A DNA stretch of 64,000 bases from Micromonospora peucetia (lineage in GTDB: Bacteria > Actinomycetota > Actinomycetes > Mycobacteriales > Micromonosporaceae): positions 1,302,001 through 1,366,000 of the forward strand of contig NZ_FMIC01000002.1 in assembly GCF_900091625.1 (NCBI RefSeq), in the 5' to 3' direction. The translations under genes and the position numbers were made by a program. This document shows, one piece after another, positions 55,606 through 63,303 of the stretch (the first letter of the stretch is position 1; every line of letters starts with the position of its first letter). The notes beneath the pieces were generated by a model. The model was not told the origin of the DNA. It made no database searches and saw nothing but the letters and a program-made list of their open reading frames with translations.

Positions 55606-56136
55606 ATGACATATCCCCCGCCCTCCGGCGGCTGGAACGACCCGGCGTGGTCGGGCCAGCAGTCGAGCCCGCCCGCCGACCCCGCCCTCCCGGTGAGTGG
55701 TCAGCCCATCCCCACCCAGCCCACCGGCCCCGACCCGTACGCGCCGGCCGACCCGTACGCGGGCGGCGACCCGTACGCCGGGATGAAGCAGGCCCCGGGC
55801 CAGCCGGCGCCCGCCGCCTACCCGCCGCCGGGCTACCCGGGTTACCCGGGCTACGGCTACGCCCAGCCGCCGAAGACCAACGGCATGGCCATCGCCGCCC
55901 TGGTGCTCGCCCTGGTCGGCATCGGGTCCTGCATCACCGCCCCGGTCGGCGCGATCCTCGGCCACGTCGCGCAGAAGCAGATCCGGCAGACCGGCGAGGG
56001 TGGCGAGGGCATGGCGAAGGCCGCCATCATCGTCGGCTGGATCCTCACCGGCCTGCTCGTGCTGGTGATCCTCTTCTACGTGGCAATCATCGTCTTCGCG
56101 ATCACCCAGGCCGAGACGAGCAGCACCAGCTACTGA
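55606..56136 (+). CDS. Proline/Tyr-rich DUF4190-type membrane protein, second copy
   Basis: A 176-residue protein like the one at 53984-54568: a Pro/Gly/Tyr-rich tail ([34 protein letters not shown]), then two membrane helices ([43 protein letters not shown] and [25 protein letters not shown]). The linking loop [17 protein letters not shown] is the same family signature. It is divergent from the SDR gene (273-base gap) and convergent with the CitE-like gene, with a terminator between. Paralogues in tandem are frequent for this family. Confidence 0.9.
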   Translation: MTYPPPSGGWNDPAWSGQQSSPPADPALPVSGQPIPTQPTGPDPYAPADPYAGGDPYAGMKQAPGQPAPAAYPPPGYPGYPGYGYAQPPKTNGMAIAALVLALVGIGSCITAPVGAILGHVAQKQIRQTGEGGEGMAKAAIIVGWILTGLLVLVILFYVAIIVFAITQAETSSTSY

Positions 56137-56143
56137 CCCGACA

Positions 56144-56173
56144 GTGCCGCCCCGGCGCGGGCCGGGGCGGCAC
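56144..56173. terminator. Bidirectional hairpin between convergent genes
   Basis: GTGCCGCCCCGGC (56144-56156) pairs perfectly with 56161-56173 around a 4-nt loop. It lies 7 bases after one stop and 19 bases before the stop of the convergent CitE-like gene. Confidence 0.85.
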
Positions 56174-56192
56174 GGGTCGTCAGGCGGCCGGA

Positions 56193-57149
56193 CTACTCCG
56201 CCGGCGGGGTGAAGGACGAGGTGCGGGTCATCCCGGCGGCCCGCCCCTTCGCCGAGACCACGAGGGCCATCTTGCGGGACGCCTCGTCGATCATCTCGTC
56301 GCCGAGCATCACCGCGCCGAGCCTGCCGCCCGCCTCCGACGTGTAGTGCTCGTACGCGTCGAGGATCAACTCGGCGTGGTCGTAGTCGGCCTGGGCCGGC
56401 GAGTAGACCTCGTTCGCGGCGTCGAGCTGGCCCGGGTGCAGCACCCACTTGCCGTCGAAGCCGAGCGCCGCCGAGCGCTTGGCCACCTCGCGGAACGCGT
56501 CCACGTCGCGGATCTGGAGGAACGGGCCGTCGATGGCCTGCTTGTCGTGCATCCGGGCCGCCATCAGGATGCGCATCAGGATGTAGTGGTAGGGGTCGCC
56601 CGGGTAGTCCGGGATGAGCGCGCCGACCACCAGGGACTTCATGTTGATCGAGGCCATGAAGTCGGCCGGACCGAAGATGATGGTCTCGACCCGGGGCGAG
56701 GCGGCGGCGATGGCGTCCACGTTGACCAGGCCGGCGGCGTTCTCGATCTGCGCCTCGATGCCGATCCGGCCGACCTCCAGGCCGAGCGTCTTCTCCAACT
56801 GGGTCAGCGTCATGTCGAGCCACTGCACCTGGGCCGCGTTCTGCACCTTCGGCAGCATGACGCAGTCGAGGTTGGCGCCGGCCCCCTCCACCACGTCGAT
56901 GACGTCCCGGTAGGTCCACGGCGTGGTCAGGTCGTTGACCCGGACCACACGGGTCTTGCCCGACCAGTCGCCCTCGTTGAGCGCCGCGACGATGTTCTTC
57001 CGGGCGTCGGGCTTGGCCAGCGGGGCGACCGCGTCCTCCAGGTCCAGGAAGACCTGGTCAGCCGGGAGTCCCTGGGCCTTGCCGAGCATCTTGACGCTGG
57101 AGCCGGGTACCGCGAGGCAGGACCGGCGGGGGCGACCGACTGCGGTCAT
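56193..57149 (-). CDS. HpcH/HpaI-CitE-type lyase, malyl-CoA lyase-like
   Basis: A 318-residue TIM-barrel lyase. RRSCLAVPGSSVKMLGKAQGLPADQVFLDLEDAVAP carries the catalytic Arg and the acidic E-D pair (LEDAV); VIDVVEGAG, CVMLPKVQ, IEAQIENAAGL (metal-binding Glu) and IIFGPADFMASI follow. In Streptomyces a homologue lies next to the MaoC hydratase and acyl-CoA dehydrogenase of the ethylmalonyl-CoA pathway and splits beta-methylmalyl-CoA or malyl-CoA to glyoxylate. ATG 57149 has AAGGAG upstream. Its presumed partners are at 46728 and 52613. The pathway role is inferred. Confidence 0.9.
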   Translation of the reverse strand: MTAVGRPRRSCLAVPGSSVKMLGKAQGLPADQVFLDLEDAVAPLAKPDARKNIVAALNEGDWSGKTRVVRVNDLTTPWTYRDVIDVVEGAGANLDCVMLPKVQNAAQVQWLDMTLTQLEKTLGLEVGRIGIEAQIENAAGLVNVDAIAAASPRVETIIFGPADFMASINMKSLVVGALIPDYPGDPYHYILMRILMAARMHDKQAIDGPFLQIRDVDAFREVAKRSAALGFDGKWVLHPGQLDAANEVYSPAQADYDHAELILDAYEHYTSEAGGRLGAVMLGDEMIDEASRKMALVVSAKGRAAGMTRTSSFTPPAE

Positions 57150-57255
57150 GGAAGCGCTCCTTCCAGCGTGCGGAGGGCACGCCGACGTCACCTGACGGAG
57201 ATACCAGGGCTTAACGATCCCAAAGGTCTTTGTGACGCCACGGTAACCTCGTGCC

Positions 57256-58101
57256 GTGACCGGGGTGAATGGACCTGTGGAAGATCTCACTGGGCGTCGA
57301 CTCGTGGTGGTGACGGGGGCCAGTTCGGGCATCGGCCTGGCCGCCGCCGTCGACCTGGCGCGCCGCGGTGACCAGGTGGTACTGGTCGGCCGGGACCCGG
57401 CGCGACTCCAGGCCGCGGCGGAACAGGTCCGGGAGGCGTCCGGCGAGCGACCGGAGCTGTTCCGGGCCGACTTCGCGGTGCTGGACGACGTACGCCGGCT
57501 GGCCGGGAAGCTGCGCGACGCGTACGACCGGATCGACGTGCTCGCCAACAACGCCGGGGCGATCGTGCTCCAGCCGCTGACCACGGTCGACGGCTTCGAG
57601 CTGTCGATCCAGGCCAACCACCTGGCCCCGTTCCTGCTCAGCAACCTGCTGCGGGACCGGATCGGCCGGATGGTGGTGACCGCCTCCGGCGCGCACCGCA
57701 GCGGCGTGCTCGACCCGGCCGATCTGAACGCCCCGCTGCGCCGCTACGGGCCGATGCGGGCGTACGGCACCAGCAAGCAGGCGAACATCCTGTTCACGGC
57801 CGAGGCGGCCCGGCGCTGGCCGGACATCCCCGCGTACTCCTTCCACCCGGGGGTGGTGCGCAGCCGGTTCGGCAACGACAGCCGGCTGGTCGCCCTGGGC
57901 ATGCGGATCCTGCCGTTCCGCAGCCCGGAGAAGGGCGCCGAGACGCTGGTCTGGCTGGCCAACCAGGATCCGGCGCGGCTGGTGACGGGCGGCTACTACG
58001 CCGACCGGCGACCGCGCCGACCGCTGCGCCGGGCGGCCGACCCGCAGCTCGCCGCCCGGCTCTGGACGGCCAGCGCCGAGGCGGTCGGCGTCGCCGGATA
58101 G
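57256..58101 (+). CDS. Short-chain dehydrogenase, retinol dehydrogenase-like
   Basis: A 281-residue SDR: RLVVVTGASSGIGLAAAVDLARRGDQVVLVGRD (TGxxxGIG), DVLANNAGAIVLQPLTTVDGFELSIQANHLAPFLLSNLL, catalytic Ser in VTASGAH, and the Tyr-Lys pair in AYGTSKQANILFTAEAARRW; SFHPGVVRSRFG follows. The pattern with NHL.PFLL.NLL and Y..SK.AN.LF is that of the retinol-dehydrogenase-like classical SDRs, which in actinobacteria act on unknown lipophilic alcohols or ketones. GTG 57256 is used. Divergent from the CitE-like gene across 106 bp. Confidence 0.92.
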   Translation: MTGVNGPVEDLTGRRLVVVTGASSGIGLAAAVDLARRGDQVVLVGRDPARLQAAAEQVREASGERPELFRADFAVLDDVRRLAGKLRDAYDRIDVLANNAGAIVLQPLTTVDGFELSIQANHLAPFLLSNLLRDRIGRMVVTASGAHRSGVLDPADLNAPLRRYGPMRAYGTSKQANILFTAEAARRWPDIPAYSFHPGVVRSRFGNDSRLVALGMRILPFRSPEKGAETLVWLANQDPARLVTGGYYADRRPRRPLRRAADPQLAARLWTASAEAVGVAG

Positions 58102-58172
58102 CGGGGCCGCCCGGCAGTGGCCGGGGGCGCCGGTTCGCAGGGGGCGCGGGGCTCGCCGGATACCCGCGACGG

Positions 58173-58841
58173 CTACGACGGCTTCATGGCCGAAGGTGCG
58201 GTCGGAGGCTGAGCGGGCGGGGACGCGCGCCGGATCAGCACGACGATCCCGCTCACCGCCGTGGCCAGCAACGCCACCATCTCGACCGGGACAACCAGCA
58301 CGAAGGGAAGTCTCCAGTTTGCCGTCTGGGCCAGAAGCGTCCCAGCCACGGGTCCCAGACAGAGCGCCAGCCCCACCACGCCGCCCACGAGCGGCGCCAC
58401 CCACACGCGCCGCGCCCCCATCTGCGCGACCAGCACGGCCGTGGTGCCCCAGGCCAGGCCAGCCCCGAACCCGGTCACCGCGCGGCCGAGCAGCAGCGAA
58501 CCGCTTCCCGGCGCAAACGCGGTCAGCAGCGTTCCGAGAACCAGCAGCGTGATCGCGGACAAGGTGACGGCAGTGGGCCACCGCCGGCCGACCAGAGTGC
58601 CGGCCAGCACCGCCAGCACCGCGGGAAGCAGGTACGCGACGAAGATCCAGAGCTTCGCCGAGGCCGGCAGACCCAGGGCCCGCTGGATCGCGGTCAATGC
58701 CGGCCCGACAGTGACGGCGAGCAGGAAGGCACCCACCGACGCGGCAAGTGCCGGACCGATCACCAGCCAGACTGGACGGGCGTCGGGGCGCAGGCCATCT
58801 GCGGAAAGCTGCTTGGCCGTGCCGGGGAGGGGTGTGGTCAC
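58173..58841 (-). CDS. Half-length MFS-type transporter, probably truncated
   Basis: A 222-residue protein with about six helices (VWLVIGPALAASVGAFLLAVTVGPAL, LWIFVAYLLPAVLAVLAGTLVGRRWPTAVTL, LGRAVTGFGAGLAWGTTAVLVAQMGARRVWV, APLVGGVVGLALCLGPVAGTLLAQ, LPFVLVVPVEMVALLATAVSGIVVLI). Motif-A-like GTLVGRRWPTAV and motif-C-like GPVAGTLLAQ are those of the N-terminal half of DHA-type MFS exporters; the second half is absent and the end (PPAQPPTAPSAMKPS) is a short tail. It could be a remnant or a dimerising half transporter. GTG 58841 is used; ATG 58862 is possible. Divergent from the peptide operon across 149 bp. Confidence 0.7.
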   Translation of the reverse strand: MTTPLPGTAKQLSADGLRPDARPVWLVIGPALAASVGAFLLAVTVGPALTAIQRALGLPASAKLWIFVAYLLPAVLAVLAGTLVGRRWPTAVTLSAITLLVLGTLLTAFAPGSGSLLLGRAVTGFGAGLAWGTTAVLVAQMGARRVWVAPLVGGVVGLALCLGPVAGTLLAQTANWRLPFVLVVPVEMVALLATAVSGIVVLIRRASPPAQPPTAPSAMKPS

Positions 58842-58990
58842 CGGAGCAGCATACGACCGCACGGCACTGTGGCCGGCGTCCCGCTGAGGCGAGGATCAGC
58901 CGATCCGCCGGAGAGGCTGTGTTCACAGTGGACTTGCTGGTACGGTCGATGCGTTCCAGTGATCAACACCGATTAGTGAGGGAGACCCAC

Positions 58991-59080
58991 ATGACCGAGC
59001 AGGTTGAGGCCTTCGAGCCCGTGGCGTCCGACGACTACGACCAGGAACTGACCTGCCTGGAGCCCCCGGTCGAAGCCTGA
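58991..59080 (+). CDS. Putative RiPP precursor peptide, 29 residues
   Basis: A short gene directly upstream (6 bp) of a SagB-type dehydrogenase gene, with a clear GGGAGAC ribosome site before ATG 58991. The peptide reads MTEQVEAFEPVASDDYDQEL in its first 20 residues and ends with Thr-Cys-Leu-Glu-Pro-Pro-Val-Glu-Ala. Nine of 29 residues are acidic and there is no Lys or Arg. Its only Cys is position 22, next to Thr21. An acidic leader followed by a short Cys-containing core is typical of RiPP precursors; the role is inferred from position, size and neighbours. No membrane or signal segment. Confidence 0.7.
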   Translation: MTEQVEAFEPVASDDYDQELTCLEPPVEA

Positions 59081-59086
59081 GTAGTC

Positions 59087-60181
59087 ATGCGTGCCCGTGT
59101 GTCGCGGCTGGTCGTCTTCCTGTGGCGTGATGGTCAGCTCGTCTGCGACGATCCGCTGCGGCACCGGCAGTTCGCGTTGACTGTTGAGGCTGAGAGGCTG
59201 CTGCGCGACTACGCCGACTGGGCTGAGCCCACCGGCCGGCTCGCGCAGCAGCTCCTCGACGCCCACGTCCTCGTCGCCGAGGGCTCGCCGGAACATGCCC
59301 AGGAGGAACGCCTCGGCGCCTGGCGCGAGCTGGGGCCGGCGGCCACCTACTACCACCTGGCCAGCCGTACGCTCGGCAGCGACGTCTTCCGTTCCGCCGC
59401 CGAGGACGCCGCGGTGCTGCGCGCCAAGACCGGTCAGCCGGATCCGGTCAAGGAGTACGACGGGCCCCGCATCGCCCTGCCTCGTGCAGACCCGCCCGCG
59501 GTCGACTTCACCAGCGTCCTCGACGCCCGACGGTCGACGCGATGGTTCGACCCGGATCGCCCGGTGCCGCTGTCGGCATTCGCCGCCCTGTTGCGCTGGA
59601 CGGCCGGGGTCCGGCGCGAGGTGGATGTCTCGGGCGTCGGGACGGCGCTGCTCAAGACCGTTCCGTCCGGCGGGTCCCGCCATCCGGTCGAGGTCTATCC
59701 GGTCATCCGTGACGTCGAAGGGCTGGAGCCCGGCGTCTACCACTACTCGGTGCGTCGCCACGAGTTGGTGCGGCTCGCCGACGCCAGCGGCGAGGACCGG
59801 CTGCGCGAGTGGTGCGGCGGGCAGCCGCACGCCGCCCAGGCCGGTTTCCTGCTGATGTACGCGGCGGTCCTCGACCGGACCGTGTGGAAGTATCCGGCGG
59901 CGCGCGCGTACCGGGCGCTCCTGCTCGACGTCGGCCACCTGAGTCAGACCGTGTACCTCACCGCGACCGCACTCGGTCTCGGGACGTTCTTCACCGCCGC
60001 CACCCGCGACGCGCCTGTCGAGGACGCCCTCGGGCTGTCCTGGCCGGACGAGATCTTCCTCGGCGTGTCCGGCGTCGGCGTGCCGCATCCCGCCGAACGG
60101 GACCGCCAGGCGGCGATGCTCGCCGGCGGCGAGGCGGCGTTCTCCTTTCCCCCGGACGCCTGGCACGGACGGGGCGAATGA
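59087..60181 (+). CDS. SagB/ThcOx-family flavin-dependent peptide oxidase
   Basis: A 364-residue protein. The N-terminal ~95 residues (LTVEAERLLRDYADW...LAQQLLDAHVLVAEG) look like a winged-helix/PqqD-like recognition unit. The rest is a nitroreductase-fold FMN domain: DARRSTRWFDPDRPV (residues 146-160), VPSGGSRHPVEVYPVI (192-207), and the paired Lys268-Tyr269 in VWKYPAARAYRALLLDVGHLSQ, which matches the catalytic Lys-Tyr of azoline oxidases such as McbC. SagB enzymes oxidise thiazolines/oxazolines made by YcaO proteins; no YcaO gene is present here. The downstream gene overlaps by ATGA. It probably modifies the 29-residue peptide. Confidence 0.88.
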   Translation: MRARVSRLVVFLWRDGQLVCDDPLRHRQFALTVEAERLLRDYADWAEPTGRLAQQLLDAHVLVAEGSPEHAQEERLGAWRELGPAATYYHLASRTLGSDVFRSAAEDAAVLRAKTGQPDPVKEYDGPRIALPRADPPAVDFTSVLDARRSTRWFDPDRPVPLSAFAALLRWTAGVRREVDVSGVGTALLKTVPSGGSRHPVEVYPVIRDVEGLEPGVYHYSVRRHELVRLADASGEDRLREWCGGQPHAAQAGFLLMYAAVLDRTVWKYPAARAYRALLLDVGHLSQTVYLTATALGLGTFFTAATRDAPVEDALGLSWPDEIFLGVSGVGVPHPAERDRQAAMLAGGEAAFSFPPDAWHGRGE

Positions 60182-61197
60182 CGCCGAGGACGACCGTCGA
60201 CCTGGCCAGGCTGGACGCGAACATCTCACGGTACGGCAAGCTCGCGGACGAGGCCGGTGTCGCCCTGCGCGCACACGTCAAGGGACACCGGACGCCCGAG
60301 ATCGCCGCCCGGCAGGTCGCCGCGGGCGCGGTGGGCGTCGCGGTCCACTCCGCCGCCGAGGCCGAGGCCTACCTGGCGGTGGGCGTGACGGACGTGGCGG
60401 TGGCCTGGCCGTGGCGTGATCCGTGGCGGTGGACCAGGTTCGCCCAGCTCGCCCGGCACTGCGCGGTGACGGTGCACGTGGACCACCCGGACGCGGTGAC
60501 CGGGCTCGGCGCGGCGGCCGTGGCTCATGGCGTCGCACTCGACGTACGGATCGAGGTCGACACCGGCCTGCACCGGGTCGGCGTCGACCCCGACGCCGCC
60601 GGGGAACTGGCCACGTCGATCGCGGAGACCCGCGGGCTACGCCTGGCGGGCGTGACCGGGTACGTGGGGATCACCGACCCCGTCACCGCACGGGACAGGG
60701 GCGACCTGGGCCGCCGCCAGGCGCAACTGCTGGTGTCGGTCGCGCAGCGGATCCGCGCCACCGGAGCACCCTGCCCGACGGTGAGCGTCGGGGGCACACC
60801 GACCCTCCTCGGCGCGCTGGGCGTCGCCGGTGTGACCGAGGTCTGCGCCGGCGCGTACGCGCTGCTCGACGGCGGGCTGGCCCGGCTCGGCGAGTGCGCC
60901 CCCGAGGCGGTCGCGATCGCCGTCACCACGACCGTCACCGGCATCGACGGGCAGGTGCCGCGCACCGACGCCGACACGCTGCTCGCGGGCGCCGACCAGA
61001 CCTGGATGAGCGGTGTCGTGATGACCCGGCCCGACGGCACGCCGGTCGCCGCCGACTCGGTGTCCGTGGGAGACGAACTGCGGGTGCTGCCCGGACACGT
61101 GTGCCCGGTGGTGGCCCGCCAGCCGCTGCTGCACGTGCTCGACTCCGGCGAGCCGGTGGCGCGGTGGCAGGCGCTGGTCCGCCCGGATCGGGCATGA
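60178..61197 (+). CDS. PLP-dependent D-threonine aldolase/D-serine dehydratase-like enzyme
   Basis: A 339-residue fold-type III PLP enzyme. TVDLARLDANISRYGKLADEAGVALRAHVKGHRTPEIA contains the PLP-binding Lys35 (HVKGH), matching the HVKTHK context of D-threonine aldolase and eukaryotic-type D-serine dehydratase. DVRIEVDTGLHRVGV and VTGYVGI are barrel motifs. The C-terminal PGHVCPVV (His307-x-Cys309) is the metal-binding pair that marks this subfamily and separates it from alanine racemases. It should cleave or dehydrate a beta-hydroxy D-amino acid. Within a peptide-modifying operon its substrate may be a released modified amino acid. ATG 60178 overlaps the previous stop. Confidence 0.87.
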   Translation: MTPRTTVDLARLDANISRYGKLADEAGVALRAHVKGHRTPEIAARQVAAGAVGVAVHSAAEAEAYLAVGVTDVAVAWPWRDPWRWTRFAQLARHCAVTVHVDHPDAVTGLGAAAVAHGVALDVRIEVDTGLHRVGVDPDAAGELATSIAETRGLRLAGVTGYVGITDPVTARDRGDLGRRQAQLLVSVAQRIRATGAPCPTVSVGGTPTLLGALGVAGVTEVCAGAYALLDGGLARLGECAPEAVAIAVTTTVTGIDGQVPRTDADTLLAGADQTWMSGVVMTRPDGTPVAADSVSVGDELRVLPGHVCPVVARQPLLHVLDSGEPVARWQALVRPDRA

Positions 61198-62441
61198 CCG
61201 GCGCCGTCGCGTCCGTGGACCGCCCGGTGGACCCGCTGCGCCAGCGCCGGTTCGTCCTGTTCGCCACCGCCAGGACGATCTCCGTCTTCGGCAACGCGAT
61301 GGGTCCGCTCGCGCTGACCTTCGCCGTACTCGATCTTCCCGACGGATCGCCCCCGGCGTTGGCGCTCGTGCTCGCCGCGATCTCGGTGCCCAGGATCGCG
61401 CTGATGTTGCTCGGCGGCGTCATCGGCGACCGGCTGCCGCGCCACCGCGTGCTGGTGGCCGCGGAGCTGCTGTGCGGTACGGCCTACGGCGCGATGACCG
61501 TCCTCGTCCTGACCGGGCGGGCGGGCGTCGCCACCCTCGCCATCTGCGCGGCCGTCGCCGGCACCGCCTCCGCGCTGCTGCTGCCCTCGCTGACCGGGCT
61601 GACCGCCGAACTGGTCGCGCCGGAGGCGCGGCAACGCGGCAACGCCGTGCTGCGGCTGGGTACGAACACCGCCACGGTGGCGGGCTTCACCGCCGGCGGC
61701 GCGCTGATCGCCTGGCTGGGGCCGGGTTGGGCGCTGGCCCTCGACACCGCCACGTTCGCCGTCGCCGCCGGACTTCTCGCGCGGCTACGCCTCGCCAGGA
61801 CGTCCCGGCCAACCCGGCGGAACCTGCCGGCCGAACTCCGCGACGGTTGGCGCGAGTTCGTCCGGCGGGCCTGGCTGTGGCGGATCGTGCTCGCCGCGGC
61901 CGTGATCAACGCCGCCGTCGGGGTCACCTTCGGGCTCGCGGGGCCGTTGCTCGCCAGGACACACCTGGGTGGCGCGGGCGCGTGGTCCGGCATTCTCGCC
62001 GGGTACGCGGTGGGCATGTTCGCCGGTGTGCTGGTCGCGATGCGGATCAGGACGACCCGTCCGCTGCGAGTGGCCGTGCTCGCCGTGTCGGTGCTGGGAC
62101 TGCCGGCGCTGCTGCTCGGATCCGGCGCCGCGCTGCCGTTCGTGATAGCCGCCGCCGTGCTGGCCGGGGTGGCCTTCGACGTCTTCGGGGTGCTGTGGGA
62201 GACGACCGTCCAGTCCGAGGTGCCGACCGAGGCGATGTCCCGGGTGAGTGCCTACGAGTGGCTGGGGGCGGTGGGCCTCGGACCGCCGGTCATGATCGCC
62301 GCCGGCTTCGTCGTACCCGAGATCGGCGTACGAACGACCCTGCTCGGTCTGGCCGCGGTGATCTTCGTCGCCGCACTCGCCCCGTTGGCCAGTTCCCCCG
62401 TCCGGCACTACGAAAGGCAACCCGATGGCCGAGTACGTTGA
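61194..62441 (+). CDS. MFS exporter of the peptide-derived product
   Basis: A 415-residue 12-helix MFS protein of the EntS/multidrug type: RRFVLFATARTISVFGNAMGPLALTFAVLDL (motif typical of this group), LLGGVIGDRLPRHRVLVAAELL (motif A), LLPSLTGLTAELVAPEARQRGNAVLRLGTN, LLARTHLGGAGAWSGILAGYAVG, and the terminal SAYEWLGAVGLGPPVMIAAGF. ATG 61194 overlaps the preceding stop. Its position in the middle of the tight operon suggests it exports the product and may protect the producer. It is unrelated in detail to the half-length MFS gene at 58173-58841. Confidence 0.9.
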   Translation: MTGAVASVDRPVDPLRQRRFVLFATARTISVFGNAMGPLALTFAVLDLPDGSPPALALVLAAISVPRIALMLLGGVIGDRLPRHRVLVAAELLCGTAYGAMTVLVLTGRAGVATLAICAAVAGTASALLLPSLTGLTAELVAPEARQRGNAVLRLGTNTATVAGFTAGGALIAWLGPGWALALDTATFAVAAGLLARLRLARTSRPTRRNLPAELRDGWREFVRRAWLWRIVLAAAVINAAVGVTFGLAGPLLARTHLGGAGAWSGILAGYAVGMFAGVLVAMRIRTTRPLRVAVLAVSVLGLPALLLGSGAALPFVIAAAVLAGVAFDVFGVLWETTVQSEVPTEAMSRVSAYEWLGAVGLGPPVMIAAGFVVPEIGVRTTLLGLAAVIFVAALAPLASSPVRHYERQPDGRVR

Positions 62442-63168
62442 CGCCTTCGCCACGGCGTATGACCGCTTCTGGGCGCCGTACCCGGAGCGGATGGGCGACG
62501 CGTGGCTGCGGCTGCACGCACAGGTGGCACCCGGAGCCGAGCGGAGCCTGCTCGATGTCGGCTGCGGTACCGGCATCGTGGCCGCCCGGTTCGCCGCCGC
62601 CGGCTACCGGATCGTCGGGGTCGACATCTCCGAGGCGATGATCGCCCGTGCCCGCGAACGGCTGGCCGGCACCGACGCGGTGCTGATCGCCGCGGACGCC
62701 ACGGACTTCGAGGTGCCGCGTCCCTGCGCGTTCGCGCTCTCCACGTACGACATCCTCAACCACGTCGGCGAAATCGACCGGGTCCGCGCCTACCTGCGCC
62801 GCGTCCACGCGGCGGTCGCGCCGGGCGGATGGTTCGGCTTCGACATGTCGACGATCAGAGGGCTGCGCGCCGATGTCCCACCGGTCACCCGGCAGGACGG
62901 GACAGCCTCCGTCGTGGCGGCTCGTGGCCCGCTCGACGGCGACCGCCGCCCGCTGCACATCACCGGCGAGCTACGCACCGACGACGGCCGCGCGACCCCG
63001 TTCGCCACGACGATCACCAACACCGCCCATCCCGTCGCCGACGTGCTCCGCGCCCTGACGGAAGCCGGCTGGGTGCCGAGCCACGTCGCCGCCATCGACG
63101 ATCTGCTCACCCCGGTACCGGACCCGGAGGCGCTGCCCCGGGTCGCGGTGGTCGCCCGACGCGACTGA
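62425..63168 (+). CDS. SAM-dependent methyltransferase of the peptide operon
   Basis: A 247-residue class I methyltransferase: AEYVDAFATAYDRFWAPYPERMGDAW (N-terminal cap), RSLLDVGCGTGIVAARFAAAGYRIVGVDISEAMI (motif I, D-x-G-C-G-T-G), VLIAADATDFEVP, VHAAVAPGGWFGFDMSTIRGL. The later part (HITGELRTDDGRATPF) is variable. Its start lies 17 bp inside the exporter gene, the tightest overlap of the operon. It probably O-, N- or S-methylates the product; target unknown. Last gene of the operon, followed by a ~135-bp gap before the convergent permease gene. Confidence 0.9.
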   Translation: MAEYVDAFATAYDRFWAPYPERMGDAWLRLHAQVAPGAERSLLDVGCGTGIVAARFAAAGYRIVGVDISEAMIARARERLAGTDAVLIAADATDFEVPRPCAFALSTYDILNHVGEIDRVRAYLRRVHAAVAPGGWFGFDMSTIRGLRADVPPVTRQDGTASVVAARGPLDGDRRPLHITGELRTDDGRATPFATTITNTAHPVADVLRALTEAGWVPSHVAAIDDLLTPVPDPEALPRVAVVARRD

Positions 63169-63303
63169 CGGGCGCGGTCAGTCGTCCCCGGCGCCACCGC
63201 CGGGACGGCTGTGGCGGTGCCGTTCGGTTTGCTGGTCCAGCCGGTGGCCGTCTCCGCCCACGCGGTCGATCCGCGCCCGGGTGCGCCCCACCGGCGCGGG
63301 CGG

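Noticed and set aside
59087..60181. A plain nitroreductase unrelated to peptides
   Set aside because: The K-Y pair, the N-terminal recognition-like region and the adjacent short peptide gene fit SagB-type peptide oxidases better, although a small-molecule oxidase remains possible.
60178..61197. Alanine racemase
   Set aside because: It has the fold-type III PLP barrel but carries the C-terminal His-x-Cys metal pair of D-threonine aldolase/D-serine dehydratase and lacks the alanine racemase C-terminal Tyr motif.
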